From Anianabacter salinae (GTDB lineage: Bacteria > Pseudomonadota > Alphaproteobacteria > Rhodobacterales > Rhodobacteraceae), in contig NZ_JAHQZS010000001.1 of the NCBI RefSeq assembly GCF_019061145.1, forward strand, positions 248,001 to 312,000: DNA of 64,000 nt. The letters are read 5' to 3'. Below, in pieces: positions 44,894-52,643 of the stretch (position 1 is the stretch's first letter; the number at the start of each line of letters is the position of its first letter). The position numbers and the translations under genes are program-made. Under the pieces are notes generated by a model that made no database searches, was not told the origin of the DNA, and saw nothing but the letters and a program-made list of their open reading frames with translations.

Positions 44894-45852
44894 TAGATCG
44901 GGTTTCGCAGCATGTCCTCTTCGACCCGGGGAAGGACAAGGCGCCCTTCGCTGTCGAGGTGACCAAGGACGCCGGATCGCAGGTAGCGGCCCGGCTCGAA
45001 CGGGGTGGAGCCGTCTGTGAACCCCACCGTCATGCCCGGTCCCCGCAGCCAGACTTCCCCTGTCTGGTACAGCAGCAGGTCCATCCCGGTGCGCGGATCG
45101 ACGATCATTACTTCCACGCCCCGCAGCGGACGCCCCTGAGTGGTGGGCACGGTGGCGGAGGGATCGCGGGGATCGGAACAGACAGGCAGGCCGCCTGCTT
45201 CCGGCAGGGGAAGGCCATTGACCACAGTCAATCCGGGGCGTTCCGATTGCAGGTCCGCAAGCGCGCGGCGGGGGGCGTTGAGGTAGGCTAGCCGGAGGGA
45301 TGCGCCGACTGGCACCTGACCTCCGTTCAGCATCCAGGCGACGGTCGCATCCTCGGGTTCCTGAAGGATCTGGGCTCCGGCGGCGAATGCCGCAGCCAGT
45401 ATCTGCCAGGTCGCCGGTTGGTCGAGCGATCCGTCCGTCCAGACGCGATCCGTCGGCGACAGCCCGAAGCGTTCGGCCAGAGCGGTCCCCATTCGCATCA
45501 TGTTCGATTGAGGGAAGCGGGCGAGCCTCTGGGTTCCATCGGCGCGGCGGACTGGCAGGACAAGGTCGCCGGGGCGTGCGAAGCGTGCCGGACCGTCCGG
45601 CCCGATCAGCGCCGCGCCACCGCCGAGCACCTGAAGCGCCGCGATGATCGTGCCGATTCGGTCCCCGTTTGGCAGGGCAGTGACCGGTGCGCGCGTGGCG
45701 GGCGCACGGCCTACCCGTTCCGCAAGCTCTTTGTAGGTGATGTCGCCCAAGGCGAAGGATGTGGCGGCTGCGTCGGCCCAGCAGGCAATGACAGCCTTAA
45801 ATCCGTCCATCTCCGAAGGCGACACTATCGGCAAATCATTCAGGCGGACCAT
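44893..45852 (-). CDS. Degenerate, shortened adenylate-forming (AMP-ligase-like) protein
   Basis: The 319-residue protein resembles acyl-CoA synthetases only in parts: FALGDITYKELAERVG, GTIIAALQVLGGGAALI and a late GEVWLRGPGMTVGF...RSGVLGHLDSEGRLVL similar to the A7-A8 motifs. The P-loop (SGTTGxPK), the TE motif and the C-terminal lysine domain are all missing; it ends at EEDMLRNPI. It is far shorter than the 494-557-residue ligases nearby. It could be a decaying ligase, a regulatory or carrier-like remnant, or a very diverged enzyme. The frame is intact. The start at 45852 keeps it out of the divergent SDR promoter. Confidence 0.65.
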   Translation of the reverse strand: MVRLNDLPIVSPSEMDGFKAVIACWADAAATSFALGDITYKELAERVGRAPATRAPVTALPNGDRIGTIIAALQVLGGGAALIGPDGPARFARPGDLVLPVRRADGTQRLARFPQSNMMRMGTALAERFGLSPTDRVWTDGSLDQPATWQILAAAFAAGAQILQEPEDATVAWMLNGGQVPVGASLRLAYLNAPRRALADLQSERPGLTVVNGLPLPEAGGLPVCSDPRDPSATVPTTQGRPLRGVEVMIVDPRTGMDLLLYQTGEVWLRGPGMTVGFTDGSTPFEPGRYLRSGVLGHLDSEGRLVLPRVEEDMLRNPI

Positions 45853-45889
45853 TTCACGCTTTCCCGACAGGCCAATTCTGTGTTCATAA

Positions 45890-45911
45890 TCGTCAATACA
45901 ATATACAAGAG
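45890..45911. promoter_or_regulatory. AATACAATATACAAG site between the degenerate ligase and SDR (d)
   Basis: CGTCAATACAATATACAAGAGG contains two overlapping half-sites ATACAA in the 68-bp divergent gap. It lies directly upstream of the SDR ribosome-binding site, so a bound repressor would block that promoter. Confidence 0.45.
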
Positions 45912-45920
45912 GGCGTCGCA

Positions 45921-46661
45921 ATGGCACTGGCATTCATCACGGGCGGAAGCAAAGGGCTGGGCGCCGAGACGGCGCGCCATGCCGTGGCGAAAGGCTGGGA
46001 TGTCGCGATCCTCGATCTCTCGCGTGAGGCTGCCCAGCCGCTTCTGGACGAGTTGCCCGGTGTGCGGTTCTTCGAAGGGGACGTCACCCGAGAAGAGACG
46101 GTCGTTGCGGCGCTCGATGCCCTTGGCGAGACACCGGACCTGTTGGTGAACAACGCGGGCATCCTGAAATTCGCGCTGTTGCAGGACACCTCGTTCGAGG
46201 ATTTCGCGCGGATCGTGAACGTCAACCTCACGGCTGCGGTGAACGTCGCCCGGCTGGTCGCGGCGCGGATGATTTCGCGCGGGTCCGGCTGTATCATCAA
46301 CATCACGTCTTCGGCGGGCATCGCGACGTCGCCGGGCGTCAATGCCTACGCCGGGGCCAAGCGCGGGCTGGCCGCGATGACCGAGATGATGGCGCAGGAA
46401 TGGGGGCCGCTCGGGCTTCGGATCAACTCGGTTGCGCCGGGGATGAACAGGGGCGGGATGTCGGCGCAAGTCTATGTCGATCCGGCCATCGAGAAACGGC
46501 GCACCGCCGGGGTGCCGTCGCGCCGTCTGGGCACGGAAGCCGATATTGCCAACGCGGTCCTGTGGCTCGCCTCGGACGAGGCGGCCTATATCAACGGGCA
46601 CGAATTGGTGGTGGATGGCGGCCTGACCAAGGCCACCATGTCGATGATCCCGCGCGACTAG
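45921..46661 (+). CDS. SDR-family oxidoreductase (d)
   Basis: The 246-residue classical SDR has TGGSKGLG (residues 8-15), LLVNNAGIL, ITSSAG for the Ser and YAGAKRG for the Tyr-Lys pair, and NGHELVVDGG at the end. It is a complete, canonical family member. It is monocistronic, and its stop overlaps the stop of the convergent SDR (e) by 4 bp. The starting ATG has AAGAGGGC upstream. Confidence 0.9.
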   Translation: MALAFITGGSKGLGAETARHAVAKGWDVAILDLSREAAQPLLDELPGVRFFEGDVTREETVVAALDALGETPDLLVNNAGILKFALLQDTSFEDFARIVNVNLTAAVNVARLVAARMISRGSGCIINITSSAGIATSPGVNAYAGAKRGLAAMTEMMAQEWGPLGLRINSVAPGMNRGGMSAQVYVDPAIEKRRTAGVPSRRLGTEADIANAVLWLASDEAAYINGHELVVDGGLTKATMSMIPRD

Positions 46662-47530
46662 TACTTCTGGAACGCCTCGGGCACGCCTGCGGGCCAGACC
46701 GTGCCCCACATCCGCATCCCGCCGTCGATGGTCAAGACCTCGCCGGTGATGAAATCGCCCGACGGGGCCGACAGGTAGACGACACCTTCGGCCACGTCCC
46801 AGCTGTCGCCCATGCGGAACATCGGGTTCACGTTGTTGAAGCGCTTGGTTGCCTCAGGCGGATAGTTCGACAGCCCCTCGGTCGCGATGGCGCCGGGGGC
46901 GACACAGTTCACGCGGATGCCGAGCGGGCCCCATTCCGTCGCCACCGTGCGGCTGAGATAGATCACGCCCGCGCGCGCGGCGCAGGTGTGGGCGGCCTGC
47001 GGCATCCCGCGCTCCACATGGGCGACGTTGGACACCACGTGGCCCGGTGCGCCCCGGTCACGCCAGCGTTGCGCCGCGCCCTGCATCATCCACCAAGTGC
47101 CGTTCAGGTTCAGGTCGATGACCGATTTCCAGCCCTTGTGCGTGAAGTCGATGGCGTCCTGCGGATACTGCCCGCCCGCATTGTTCACCAGCGTGTCGAG
47201 CCCGCCGAATTCCTCGAACGTGTCGTTCAGCAGCGCGTCGACCTGATCCTCGTCGCGGATCGACATGGGGCGATAATGGATGTCGGCGCCGATAAGCTCT
47301 TTCGCCTGTTTCTGCGTCTCTTGCAGCAGTTCCTCGCGCCGCCCGCAGATCATCACCTTGGCCCCCAGCCGGGCGCAGAGAAAGGCCATCGCCTTGCCCA
47401 TGCCCATCGACCCGCCGGTGATGAGAAACCGCTGACCGGCAAGCAGGTCGGGTGCGAAGATCGTCTTGTGCGTCGCCAGTTCCTCGGGCGTCAGGCCCCA
47501 GTTCGGCTTTTGCGCGGTTTCGTCGTTCAT
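46658..47530 (-). CDS. SDR, 2,4-dienoyl-CoA-reductase-like (e)
   Basis: The 290-residue protein has TGGSMGMG for NADPH and LVNNAGGQYP, but the YxxxK site reads HTCAARAG, so it lacks both Tyr and Lys. Peroxisomal and mitochondrial 2,4-dienoyl-CoA reductases also lack this Tyr (HAGxAKAG), and the WGPLGIRVNCVAPG context fits them. It is thus likely an enoyl- or dienoyl-CoA reductase rather than an alcohol dehydrogenase. It is last in the minus operon Rieske / crotonase / this gene, overlapping the crotonase by 4 bp. Confidence 0.85.
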   Translation of the reverse strand: MNDETAQKPNWGLTPEELATHKTIFAPDLLAGQRFLITGGSMGMGKAMAFLCARLGAKVMICGRREELLQETQKQAKELIGADIHYRPMSIRDEDQVDALLNDTFEEFGGLDTLVNNAGGQYPQDAIDFTHKGWKSVIDLNLNGTWWMMQGAAQRWRDRGAPGHVVSNVAHVERGMPQAAHTCAARAGVIYLSRTVATEWGPLGIRVNCVAPGAIATEGLSNYPPEATKRFNNVNPMFRMGDSWDVAEGVVYLSAPSGDFITGEVLTIDGGMRMWGTVWPAGVPEAFQKY

Positions 47531-48318
47531 CCTATCCTCCCGAAATCGGCGTCACGCTTTTCGGCGTAGGCCGCGATCCCCTCGCGGCTTTCGTCCGACC
47601 GCATAAGCCGGTCTGCATTGGCGTGCCCGCGCGCAATCGCGGCGGGAAGCGGTTCATTCTGCGCGTCGTTGAACAGCGCCTTGGCAAAGCGGATCGCGTG
47701 CCACGAATTGGTCAGCATGGCGCCCGCAAAGGCCAGCGCCTCACTCATCAGCCGGTCCTGCGGTACGGTGCGGTTGACCACGCCAAGCGCCTCCAGCCGT
47801 TCGGCGGGGAGGAGCGTGCCGCAGGCGATGATCTCCATCCCGATCTGGCGGGGCAGTTGTTGCGCAAGGCGCTGCACGCCGCCGGTGAAGGCGACCATGC
47901 CGCGCTTGACCTCGGGCAGGCCGAACAGCGCGCCCTGAACGGCGATCAGGCAATCGCAGGCCAGCGCGATCTCGAAGCCGCCCGCGACCGCAGCCCCGTT
48001 GATCGCCCCGATCACGGGTTTCTCGATCACCCGTTCGGTCACGCCGCAAAACCCTGCGCCGGGGACAAGGCCGTGGCCCGCACCCCTTGCAGCGGCTTCC
48101 TTGAGGTCCATGCCCGCGCAGAACGCCCTGTCGCCCGCGCCCGTCAGGATGATCGCGCCGATGTCCGGGTCGGCCTCGGCCTCTCGCACGTGACGATCCA
48201 CGAGGTAGGAGCCTTCGGCATCCATCGCGTTCGACACATGGGGGCGGTTCAGCGTGATGACGCAAACCGACCCGTGCCGCACGGCAAGAACCGGCGGCTC
48301 ATGGGCTGCGACGGCCAT
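47527..48318 (-). CDS. Enoyl-CoA hydratase (b)
   Basis: The 263-residue crotonase has FCAGMDLKEA and INGAAVAGGFEIALACD for the oxyanion hole, and both hydratase Glu residues: GLPEVKRG (Glu144 position) and IGMEIIACG (Glu164 position). It is therefore a competent enoyl-CoA hydratase, unlike the isomerase-type crotonase at 36904-37677. It lies 6 bp after the Rieske oxygenase gene and overlaps SDR (e) by 4 bp. Confidence 0.9.
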   Translation of the reverse strand: MAVAAHEPPVLAVRHGSVCVITLNRPHVSNAMDAEGSYLVDRHVREAEADPDIGAIILTGAGDRAFCAGMDLKEAAARGAGHGLVPGAGFCGVTERVIEKPVIGAINGAAVAGGFEIALACDCLIAVQGALFGLPEVKRGMVAFTGGVQRLAQQLPRQIGMEIIACGTLLPAERLEALGVVNRTVPQDRLMSEALAFAGAMLTNSWHAIRFAKALFNDAQNEPLPAAIARGHANADRLMRSDESREGIAAYAEKRDADFGRIG

Positions 48319-48324
48319 GCTGCG

Positions 48325-49581
48325 TCAGCTCTCGACCGGTTCGGCGGTCTTGCGCGCCTCGGCCGGATCGAACGCCGTGACCCAGTCGCCAAGCCTGTCG
48401 GGAACGCGCAGGTCGTCGGGCACGTCACCCGCACCGATCCGCTTGTCGAGTTCGGCGTGCCAGTGGTAGATGCGCCGCTCCTGGTAGTTCAGGGGAAAGC
48501 CGCGCAGGCCCGCGCTTTCCACCGAGGTCTGGATCTTGTCCGCGAATTGAAGATCCTCATCGAGAATATCGAGGAAGTTCTTGAGCCGCATGTCCCACCG
48601 CTCAGGGCGCTCGCCGTCACCCCATGAGGGGGCGAACCAGTGCACTTCGATGGTCATCGTGTCGATGGTGTCCGGCCAGAAGCACAGCACCGGGATACCG
48701 GCGGGCGCGATTGGCGAGACGAAGTTCGGGTAGGCGAACAGCGAATAGTTCGTGGTCTCGAAATACGGGTCCACGCCTTCGACTTCCGGCAGGCCCTTGA
48801 CGCCGGGGTCCTTCCAGCCTTCGCGCTTGTAGGGCGTGACCATGCGGCTGTGGCCCTTGTCCCAAAGCGTGATGGCGGTGCCGCGATGATCAAGGAAGCG
48901 GTCGACGGTGTTCTGGTGGATAGACTTGAGGTGATACGTCTCCATGAAGGCATCCAGCAGGATCTTCACGTTGCAGTTCACCTTGATCGACGTCTTGTCG
49001 ACGAAGATCAGCGTGTCCGGCTTGACCTCATCAAGGTCGCGCGCCGCCGGGCCCAGAAAGTCGCGCAGCGGTTCGGCCTCGGGGTCGAGGTTCACGAAAT
49101 AGAGGTTGCCGATGTTCTCGCACCGGACCTGGATCAGGCCACGGCAGGACATGTCGAGATCGACGAAATCGCGGCGGTCGCGCAGATTGATCAGCTCGCC
49201 GCGCGTGTTGTAGGTCCAACCGTGGTATTTGCAGGTGACGCCACGCGACTTGCCGGACTCCTCGGTCACAACGGGCGCGCCGCGATGGCGGCAGGTGTTG
49301 TAGAAGCAGCGAACCTCTTGGTCCTCGCCCCGGATGAAGAACAGCGGCTCGCCCAGCCGGGTCCACTGGATGTACGATCCGACCTCGGGCACCTCGTCGG
49401 CATGGATCGCGTAGACCCACGTCTTGTGCCACATCCGTTCGATTTCGAGGCGGTTGAACTCGGGATCGACGTAGCGACCACCGGGAATGTCGGGAAGCTT
49501 GGGGAATCCTTCGGGCGGACCGCCGCGCTGGGATTCGTAGGCTTGCTGGTCCTTGATGGACTGGACTTCGCTCGGATTCAT
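48325..49581 (-). CDS. Rieske non-haem iron oxygenase, catalytic subunit (b)
   Basis: The 418-residue subunit has Rieske ligands Cys97/His99 (CRHRGAP) and Cys117/His120 (CKYHGWTY), and mononuclear-iron ligands His217 and His222 in DAFMETYHLKSIHQ. Glu214 sits at the bridging-residue position (three before the first His), as in oxygenase (a) and CntA. No beta subunit is nearby. It heads a three-gene minus operon with the hydratase and the dienoyl-CoA-reductase-like SDR, and is divergent from the VOC/ferredoxin pair. GGAGGAACAC precedes the ATG at 49581. Confidence 0.92.
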   Translation of the reverse strand: MNPSEVQSIKDQQAYESQRGGPPEGFPKLPDIPGGRYVDPEFNRLEIERMWHKTWVYAIHADEVPEVGSYIQWTRLGEPLFFIRGEDQEVRCFYNTCRHRGAPVVTEESGKSRGVTCKYHGWTYNTRGELINLRDRRDFVDLDMSCRGLIQVRCENIGNLYFVNLDPEAEPLRDFLGPAARDLDEVKPDTLIFVDKTSIKVNCNVKILLDAFMETYHLKSIHQNTVDRFLDHRGTAITLWDKGHSRMVTPYKREGWKDPGVKGLPEVEGVDPYFETTNYSLFAYPNFVSPIAPAGIPVLCFWPDTIDTMTIEVHWFAPSWGDGERPERWDMRLKNFLDILDEDLQFADKIQTSVESAGLRGFPLNYQERRIYHWHAELDKRIGAGDVPDDLRVPDRLGDWVTAFDPAEARKTAEPVES

Positions 49582-49630
49582 GTGTGTTCCTCCTCGCCTC
49601 GCGGCTGTGGTGGGGCGCAAGATCTGAATT

Positions 49631-49685
49631 TGTTGTATTTTACCAGCCATCCTCGTATATGCAAACGCTAAGTTCTGTATTTTTA
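49631..49685. promoter_or_regulatory. Divergent promoter with three TGTAT-type sites
   Basis: TGTTGTATTTTACC, CTCGTATATGCAAACG and GTTCTGTATTTTTAAG lie in the 115-bp gap between Rieske oxygenase (b) and VOC (b). The gap is AT-rich and shares the TGTAT core with other island promoters. Confidence 0.45.
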
Positions 49686-49696
49686 AGGGTGCCGAC

Positions 49697-50221
49697 ATGG
49701 GCAGACACTTTGGCCGGATCATGCAGTTGGGCTACGTTGTCGACGAGCTTGATGCCGCCGTGGATCACTGGGTCCAGATCATGGGCGTGGGGCCGTTTTT
49801 CGTCACGGGAACCGTTCCCTATGCCTCGGTGACGTTCCGGGGAAGGCCCTGCGATGCCGAGACCCGCGTGGCGATTTCAAGCCATGACGGGATGCAGATC
49901 GAAATCATACAGCAGACCGGAGGCGGCGCGTCGATCTTTACCGAGTTCCTGTCCGCGACGGGCGGAGGACTGCACCATGTCTGCGCGCTGTCAGAAGACC
50001 TTGAGGCCGATCTGGCAAGGTGGGCCGAACGCGGCGTTGGCGTGTTGCAGGGGGGCGTGACGAAAGCGAAGATCCCCTTTGCCTACCTCGATACCGACCC
50101 CGACAACGCCGGGCGGGTTCTGGAACTCGTGCAGCCAAGCCCGGGCCTGTTGAAATTCTTCGACAAGATCGACCAGACCTGTGCGGCATGGGACGGACAG
50201 ACACCGCGGATCGACTTGTAG
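49697..50221 (+). CDS. VOC (glyoxalase-fold) protein (b)
   Basis: The 174-residue protein matches VOC (a) at 30819-31361 in layout: IMQLGYVVDELDAAVDHWV at the first module, IEIIQQTGG, LHHVCALSEDLEADLA in the second, and the WDGQTPRID tail. His, Glu positions for a metal site are present (LHHV, LELVQP). It is immediately upstream of the [2Fe-2S] ferredoxin gene, 63 bp apart, and divergent from Rieske oxygenase (b). It may isomerise or cleave a product of that oxygenase. Confidence 0.82.
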   Translation: MGRHFGRIMQLGYVVDELDAAVDHWVQIMGVGPFFVTGTVPYASVTFRGRPCDAETRVAISSHDGMQIEIIQQTGGGASIFTEFLSATGGGLHHVCALSEDLEADLARWAERGVGVLQGGVTKAKIPFAYLDTDPDNAGRVLELVQPSPGLLKFFDKIDQTCAAWDGQTPRIDL

Positions 50222-50255
50222 TCTGTATGCGTTGACCGCCTGTTCTGGATACAAT
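50222..50255. promoter_or_regulatory. TGTATGC and GGATACAATA sites before the ferredoxin gene
   Basis: GTCTGTATGCGTTG and CTGGATACAATAAC lie in the 63-bp gap between VOC (b) and the ferredoxin gene. They resemble the sites at 26314 and 49655 and suggest that the ferredoxin has its own controlled promoter. Confidence 0.4.
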
Positions 50256-50284
50256 AACTTCAAGTCCGAAACAGGGAGGATATC

Positions 50285-50602
50285 ATGCCCAAGATCAATG
50301 CTGTCGACCGCGACGGGTCGGAAAAGGTCATCGACGCGCAGAACGGCCTCTCGCTGATGCTCAACCTGCGCGACAAGGGCGGGCTCGACATCGCGTCGAT
50401 CTGCGGCGGGATGTGTTCCTGCGCGACGTGCCATGTCTATGTGGACAAGGACTGGCTGGACAAGACCGGCGAGCAGTCGCGCGATGAATACGAGCTTGTC
50501 GAATTCTCGGAACACTACCGGGAGACGTCGCGCCTGTCCTGTCAGATCGAGATGTCCGACGAGCTGGACGGCATAAAGGTGACCCTCGCCCCCGAGGAGT
50601 GA
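50285..50602 (+). CDS. Adrenodoxin-type [2Fe-2S] ferredoxin
   Basis: The 105-residue ferredoxin has cluster ligands Cys40, Cys46, Cys49 and Cys86 (CGGMCSCATCH and RLSCQI), with the spacing of bacterial adrenodoxin/putidaredoxin-type proteins. Cys44 is an additional cysteine inside the loop. It carries single electrons to an oxygenase; Rieske oxygenase (b) nearby, or a cytochrome P450 elsewhere, are possible partners. No P450 or reductase is in the window. It ends before a strong bidirectional terminator. Confidence 0.92.
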   Translation: MPKINAVDRDGSEKVIDAQNGLSLMLNLRDKGGLDIASICGGMCSCATCHVYVDKDWLDKTGEQSRDEYELVEFSEHYRETSRLSCQIEMSDELDGIKVTLAPEE

Positions 50603-50635
50603 CGGACCGGCGCGCAACTGGGCGCGGCACATGAA

Positions 50636-50665
50636 AAAGGGCCCCGCGGAACCACGGGGCCCTTT
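50636..50665. terminator. Bidirectional terminator between ferredoxin and ligase (b)
   Basis: AAAGGGCCCCG (50636-50646) and CGGGGCCCTTT (50655-50665) make an 11-bp perfect stem with an 8-nt loop, with A5 before and TTT after. It serves the two convergent genes. Confidence 0.85.
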
Positions 50666-50690
50666 CGCATTTCCGGGATGCCCGGGCCGT

Positions 50691-52340
50691 TCAGTCCAGC
50701 ATTTCCTTGAGCTTGAATTTCTGGATCTTCGACGACGACATCGGCCATTCGGTCACAAAGCGCACCTCGCGCGGGACCTTGAAGCTGGCGATCTTGCCCT
50801 TGCAGAAGGCGATGATCTCGTCGGGATCTACCGTGCTGCCCGGAACAAGCTCGACGAAGGCGACGGGCACTTCCTGCAGGCGTGGATCGGGCTTGCCGAC
50901 CACCTGGCACAGTTTGACGGCCTCGTGGCCCGTAACCAGCGCCTCGATCTCCTGCGCGGCGATGTTCTCGCCGCCGACCTTCAGCATGTCCTTGAGGCGG
51001 CCGTGGAACATCAAAGACCCCGCCGCATCGAAGGCGCCAAGGTCGCCGGTGTGAAACCAGCCATCACGCTTGGCCTCGGCGGTCTTCTCGGGGTCCTTGT
51101 AATACTCGGTGAAGATCGAGAAGCCTCGCACGCAAATCTCGCCGATCTCGTCCGTGCCGCAGGGGCCGGTTTCGGGGTGGACGATGCGGACCTCAAGCCC
51201 GTCGAAGGGCTTGCCAAGCCGGCGGGTGCGTTCCTCGTAGCTGTCGGTCGGAAAGCTGGTGGTCACGGTGCCCGAGGTCTCGGTCATGCCGAATGTGCCG
51301 ACCTGGATCGCGTTTGGAATCTTTTCCTGGATCGCCCGGGCGAAACTCGCGGGCTGCATCGCCATGTTGGAATTCATGATGCGGATCGAGGACAGGTCGC
51401 GCTTCTCGAAATCGGGGTGGTAGATCATGTCGCCGATGAACGTGCCGAAGCTGGGATAAGTCACGGTCGCCTTTTCGGCCTCGATCATTTCCAGCGCCAC
51501 GCCTGCTTCGAAGTAGTGCATCGAAAGGTAGGTGGAGCCGACCGAATAGGCCGCGCAGAGGGGAAACATCGCGCCGATGTGATACATTGGCAGAGGCGAC
51601 CAGAACACGTCGGCTTCGGTCATCTCGTAGCGTTTCGCCATCGCCTGGCCGGTGCGGATCAGGCTCTCATGAGAGATCATGCAGCCCTTCGGGCGAGACG
51701 TCGTCCCCGAAGTGTAGAGCATCAGCGCGGTGTCCGCGACGCGAACACGGTTGCGCAAGACATGGATCTCGTCATCCGTGACGCTGTTGACGGCCTCACG
51801 GAAGGCCGCATCGCTTGTAAAGCCGGGTGCGCTGTCGTTGCCGGTCAGGATCGCCCGTTTCAACAGCGGCGCCTCTGCGAGGTCGAGCGCCGCGTCGGCG
51901 GGCTGGTCGGCCAGCGATGGAAACGCCTCGTTCAGGCGCTCGATGAAGTTCAGTCCTTCGGCAACCTCTCCTTGCGTGACGATGGCCGCGAGATCCGCGT
52001 TCTCGATCACGAACCCCAGCTCGGCGCTCCGATAGCGCGCGTTGATCGGGACCGAGACCGCGCCAAGAAACGCAATCGCGAAAAAGGTCTCGACCGCTTC
52101 AAGGCAGGAAGGGAGAAGCATACCGACATGGTCGCCCGGCCCGACACCGAACGCGCGCAGGCCGCGGGCACGGTCAAGCGCGCGGCGCTCGAGTTCGGCG
52201 AAGGACAACCTGTGGTCGGGAAAGACGATCGCGTCCTTGTCGGGATGAATCGACGCCGTCCGGAGCAGCAGGTCACCGATCGTCGTGATGGCGGTGAACG
52301 CCTTGAAATCGAGCATGCCTGTTCCTTCCGTCGCCGTCAT
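50691..52340 (-). CDS. Acyl-CoA synthetase (AMP-binding) (b)
   Basis: The 549-residue ligase has all motifs: LMLYTSGTTSRPKGCM (P-loop), TFGMTETSG, TGDLGAFDAAGSLMFHGRLKDMLK, and the C-terminal KIQKFKL lysine. It is the closest relative in the window of ligase (a) at 32186-33859. The start at 52340 has AGGGAGACC upstream; an ATG at 52316, preceded by GGAAGGAACAGGC, is also possible. It is monocistronic and divergent from the ABC importer operon, so it may activate the imported carboxylate. Confidence 0.92.
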   Translation of the reverse strand: MTATEGTGMLDFKAFTAITTIGDLLLRTASIHPDKDAIVFPDHRLSFAELERRALDRARGLRAFGVGPGDHVGMLLPSCLEAVETFFAIAFLGAVSVPINARYRSAELGFVIENADLAAIVTQGEVAEGLNFIERLNEAFPSLADQPADAALDLAEAPLLKRAILTGNDSAPGFTSDAAFREAVNSVTDDEIHVLRNRVRVADTALMLYTSGTTSRPKGCMISHESLIRTGQAMAKRYEMTEADVFWSPLPMYHIGAMFPLCAAYSVGSTYLSMHYFEAGVALEMIEAEKATVTYPSFGTFIGDMIYHPDFEKRDLSSIRIMNSNMAMQPASFARAIQEKIPNAIQVGTFGMTETSGTVTTSFPTDSYEERTRRLGKPFDGLEVRIVHPETGPCGTDEIGEICVRGFSIFTEYYKDPEKTAEAKRDGWFHTGDLGAFDAAGSLMFHGRLKDMLKVGGENIAAQEIEALVTGHEAVKLCQVVGKPDPRLQEVPVAFVELVPGSTVDPDEIIAFCKGKIASFKVPREVRFVTEWPMSSSKIQKFKLKEMLD

Positions 52341-52643
52341 TTTGGTCTCCCTGAGGATATTGAGTATGAAAAACTGTTGATCCGTATACAAGGGAAAACT
52401 GCGGGAAACCCCTTTGAAACAGCGACGTGGGGGTGTCCTATCGCCCGGAAAGGCGGCGCGTTCCAGAGGTTTTATGCCCGTCGAGATGCGGTCGATGAGA
52501 GAATCTGATTGATTGAGATGTATATTTATGAGCAAATCCACCATACAAGGGACGACATGCCGGAATGCCCTTGGGGGGAAGGCCGCTAACCCGATCCGGG
52601 CTGCTATCGGACGACAAACGCGGCCAAGCAAAGGGAGGAAACT
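52341..52643. promoter_or_regulatory. 303-bp divergent intergenic region (ligase (b) / ABC importer)
   Basis: This is the largest gene-free stretch in the window. It contains TCCGTATACAAGGG (52381-52394), GATGTATATTTATG (52518-52531) and ACCATACAAGGG (52541-52552), all like other island sites. The middle part (about 52400-52500) is GC-rich with no feature that I recognise. The AAAGGGAGGAAACT ribosome-binding site of livK is at its right end. Confidence 0.5.

Noticed and set aside
50631-52508. Open frame of 625 codons on the plus strand opposite ligase (b)
   Set aside because: It mirrors a clear acyl-CoA synthetase and also runs through the terminator hairpin; no motif or start signal supports it.
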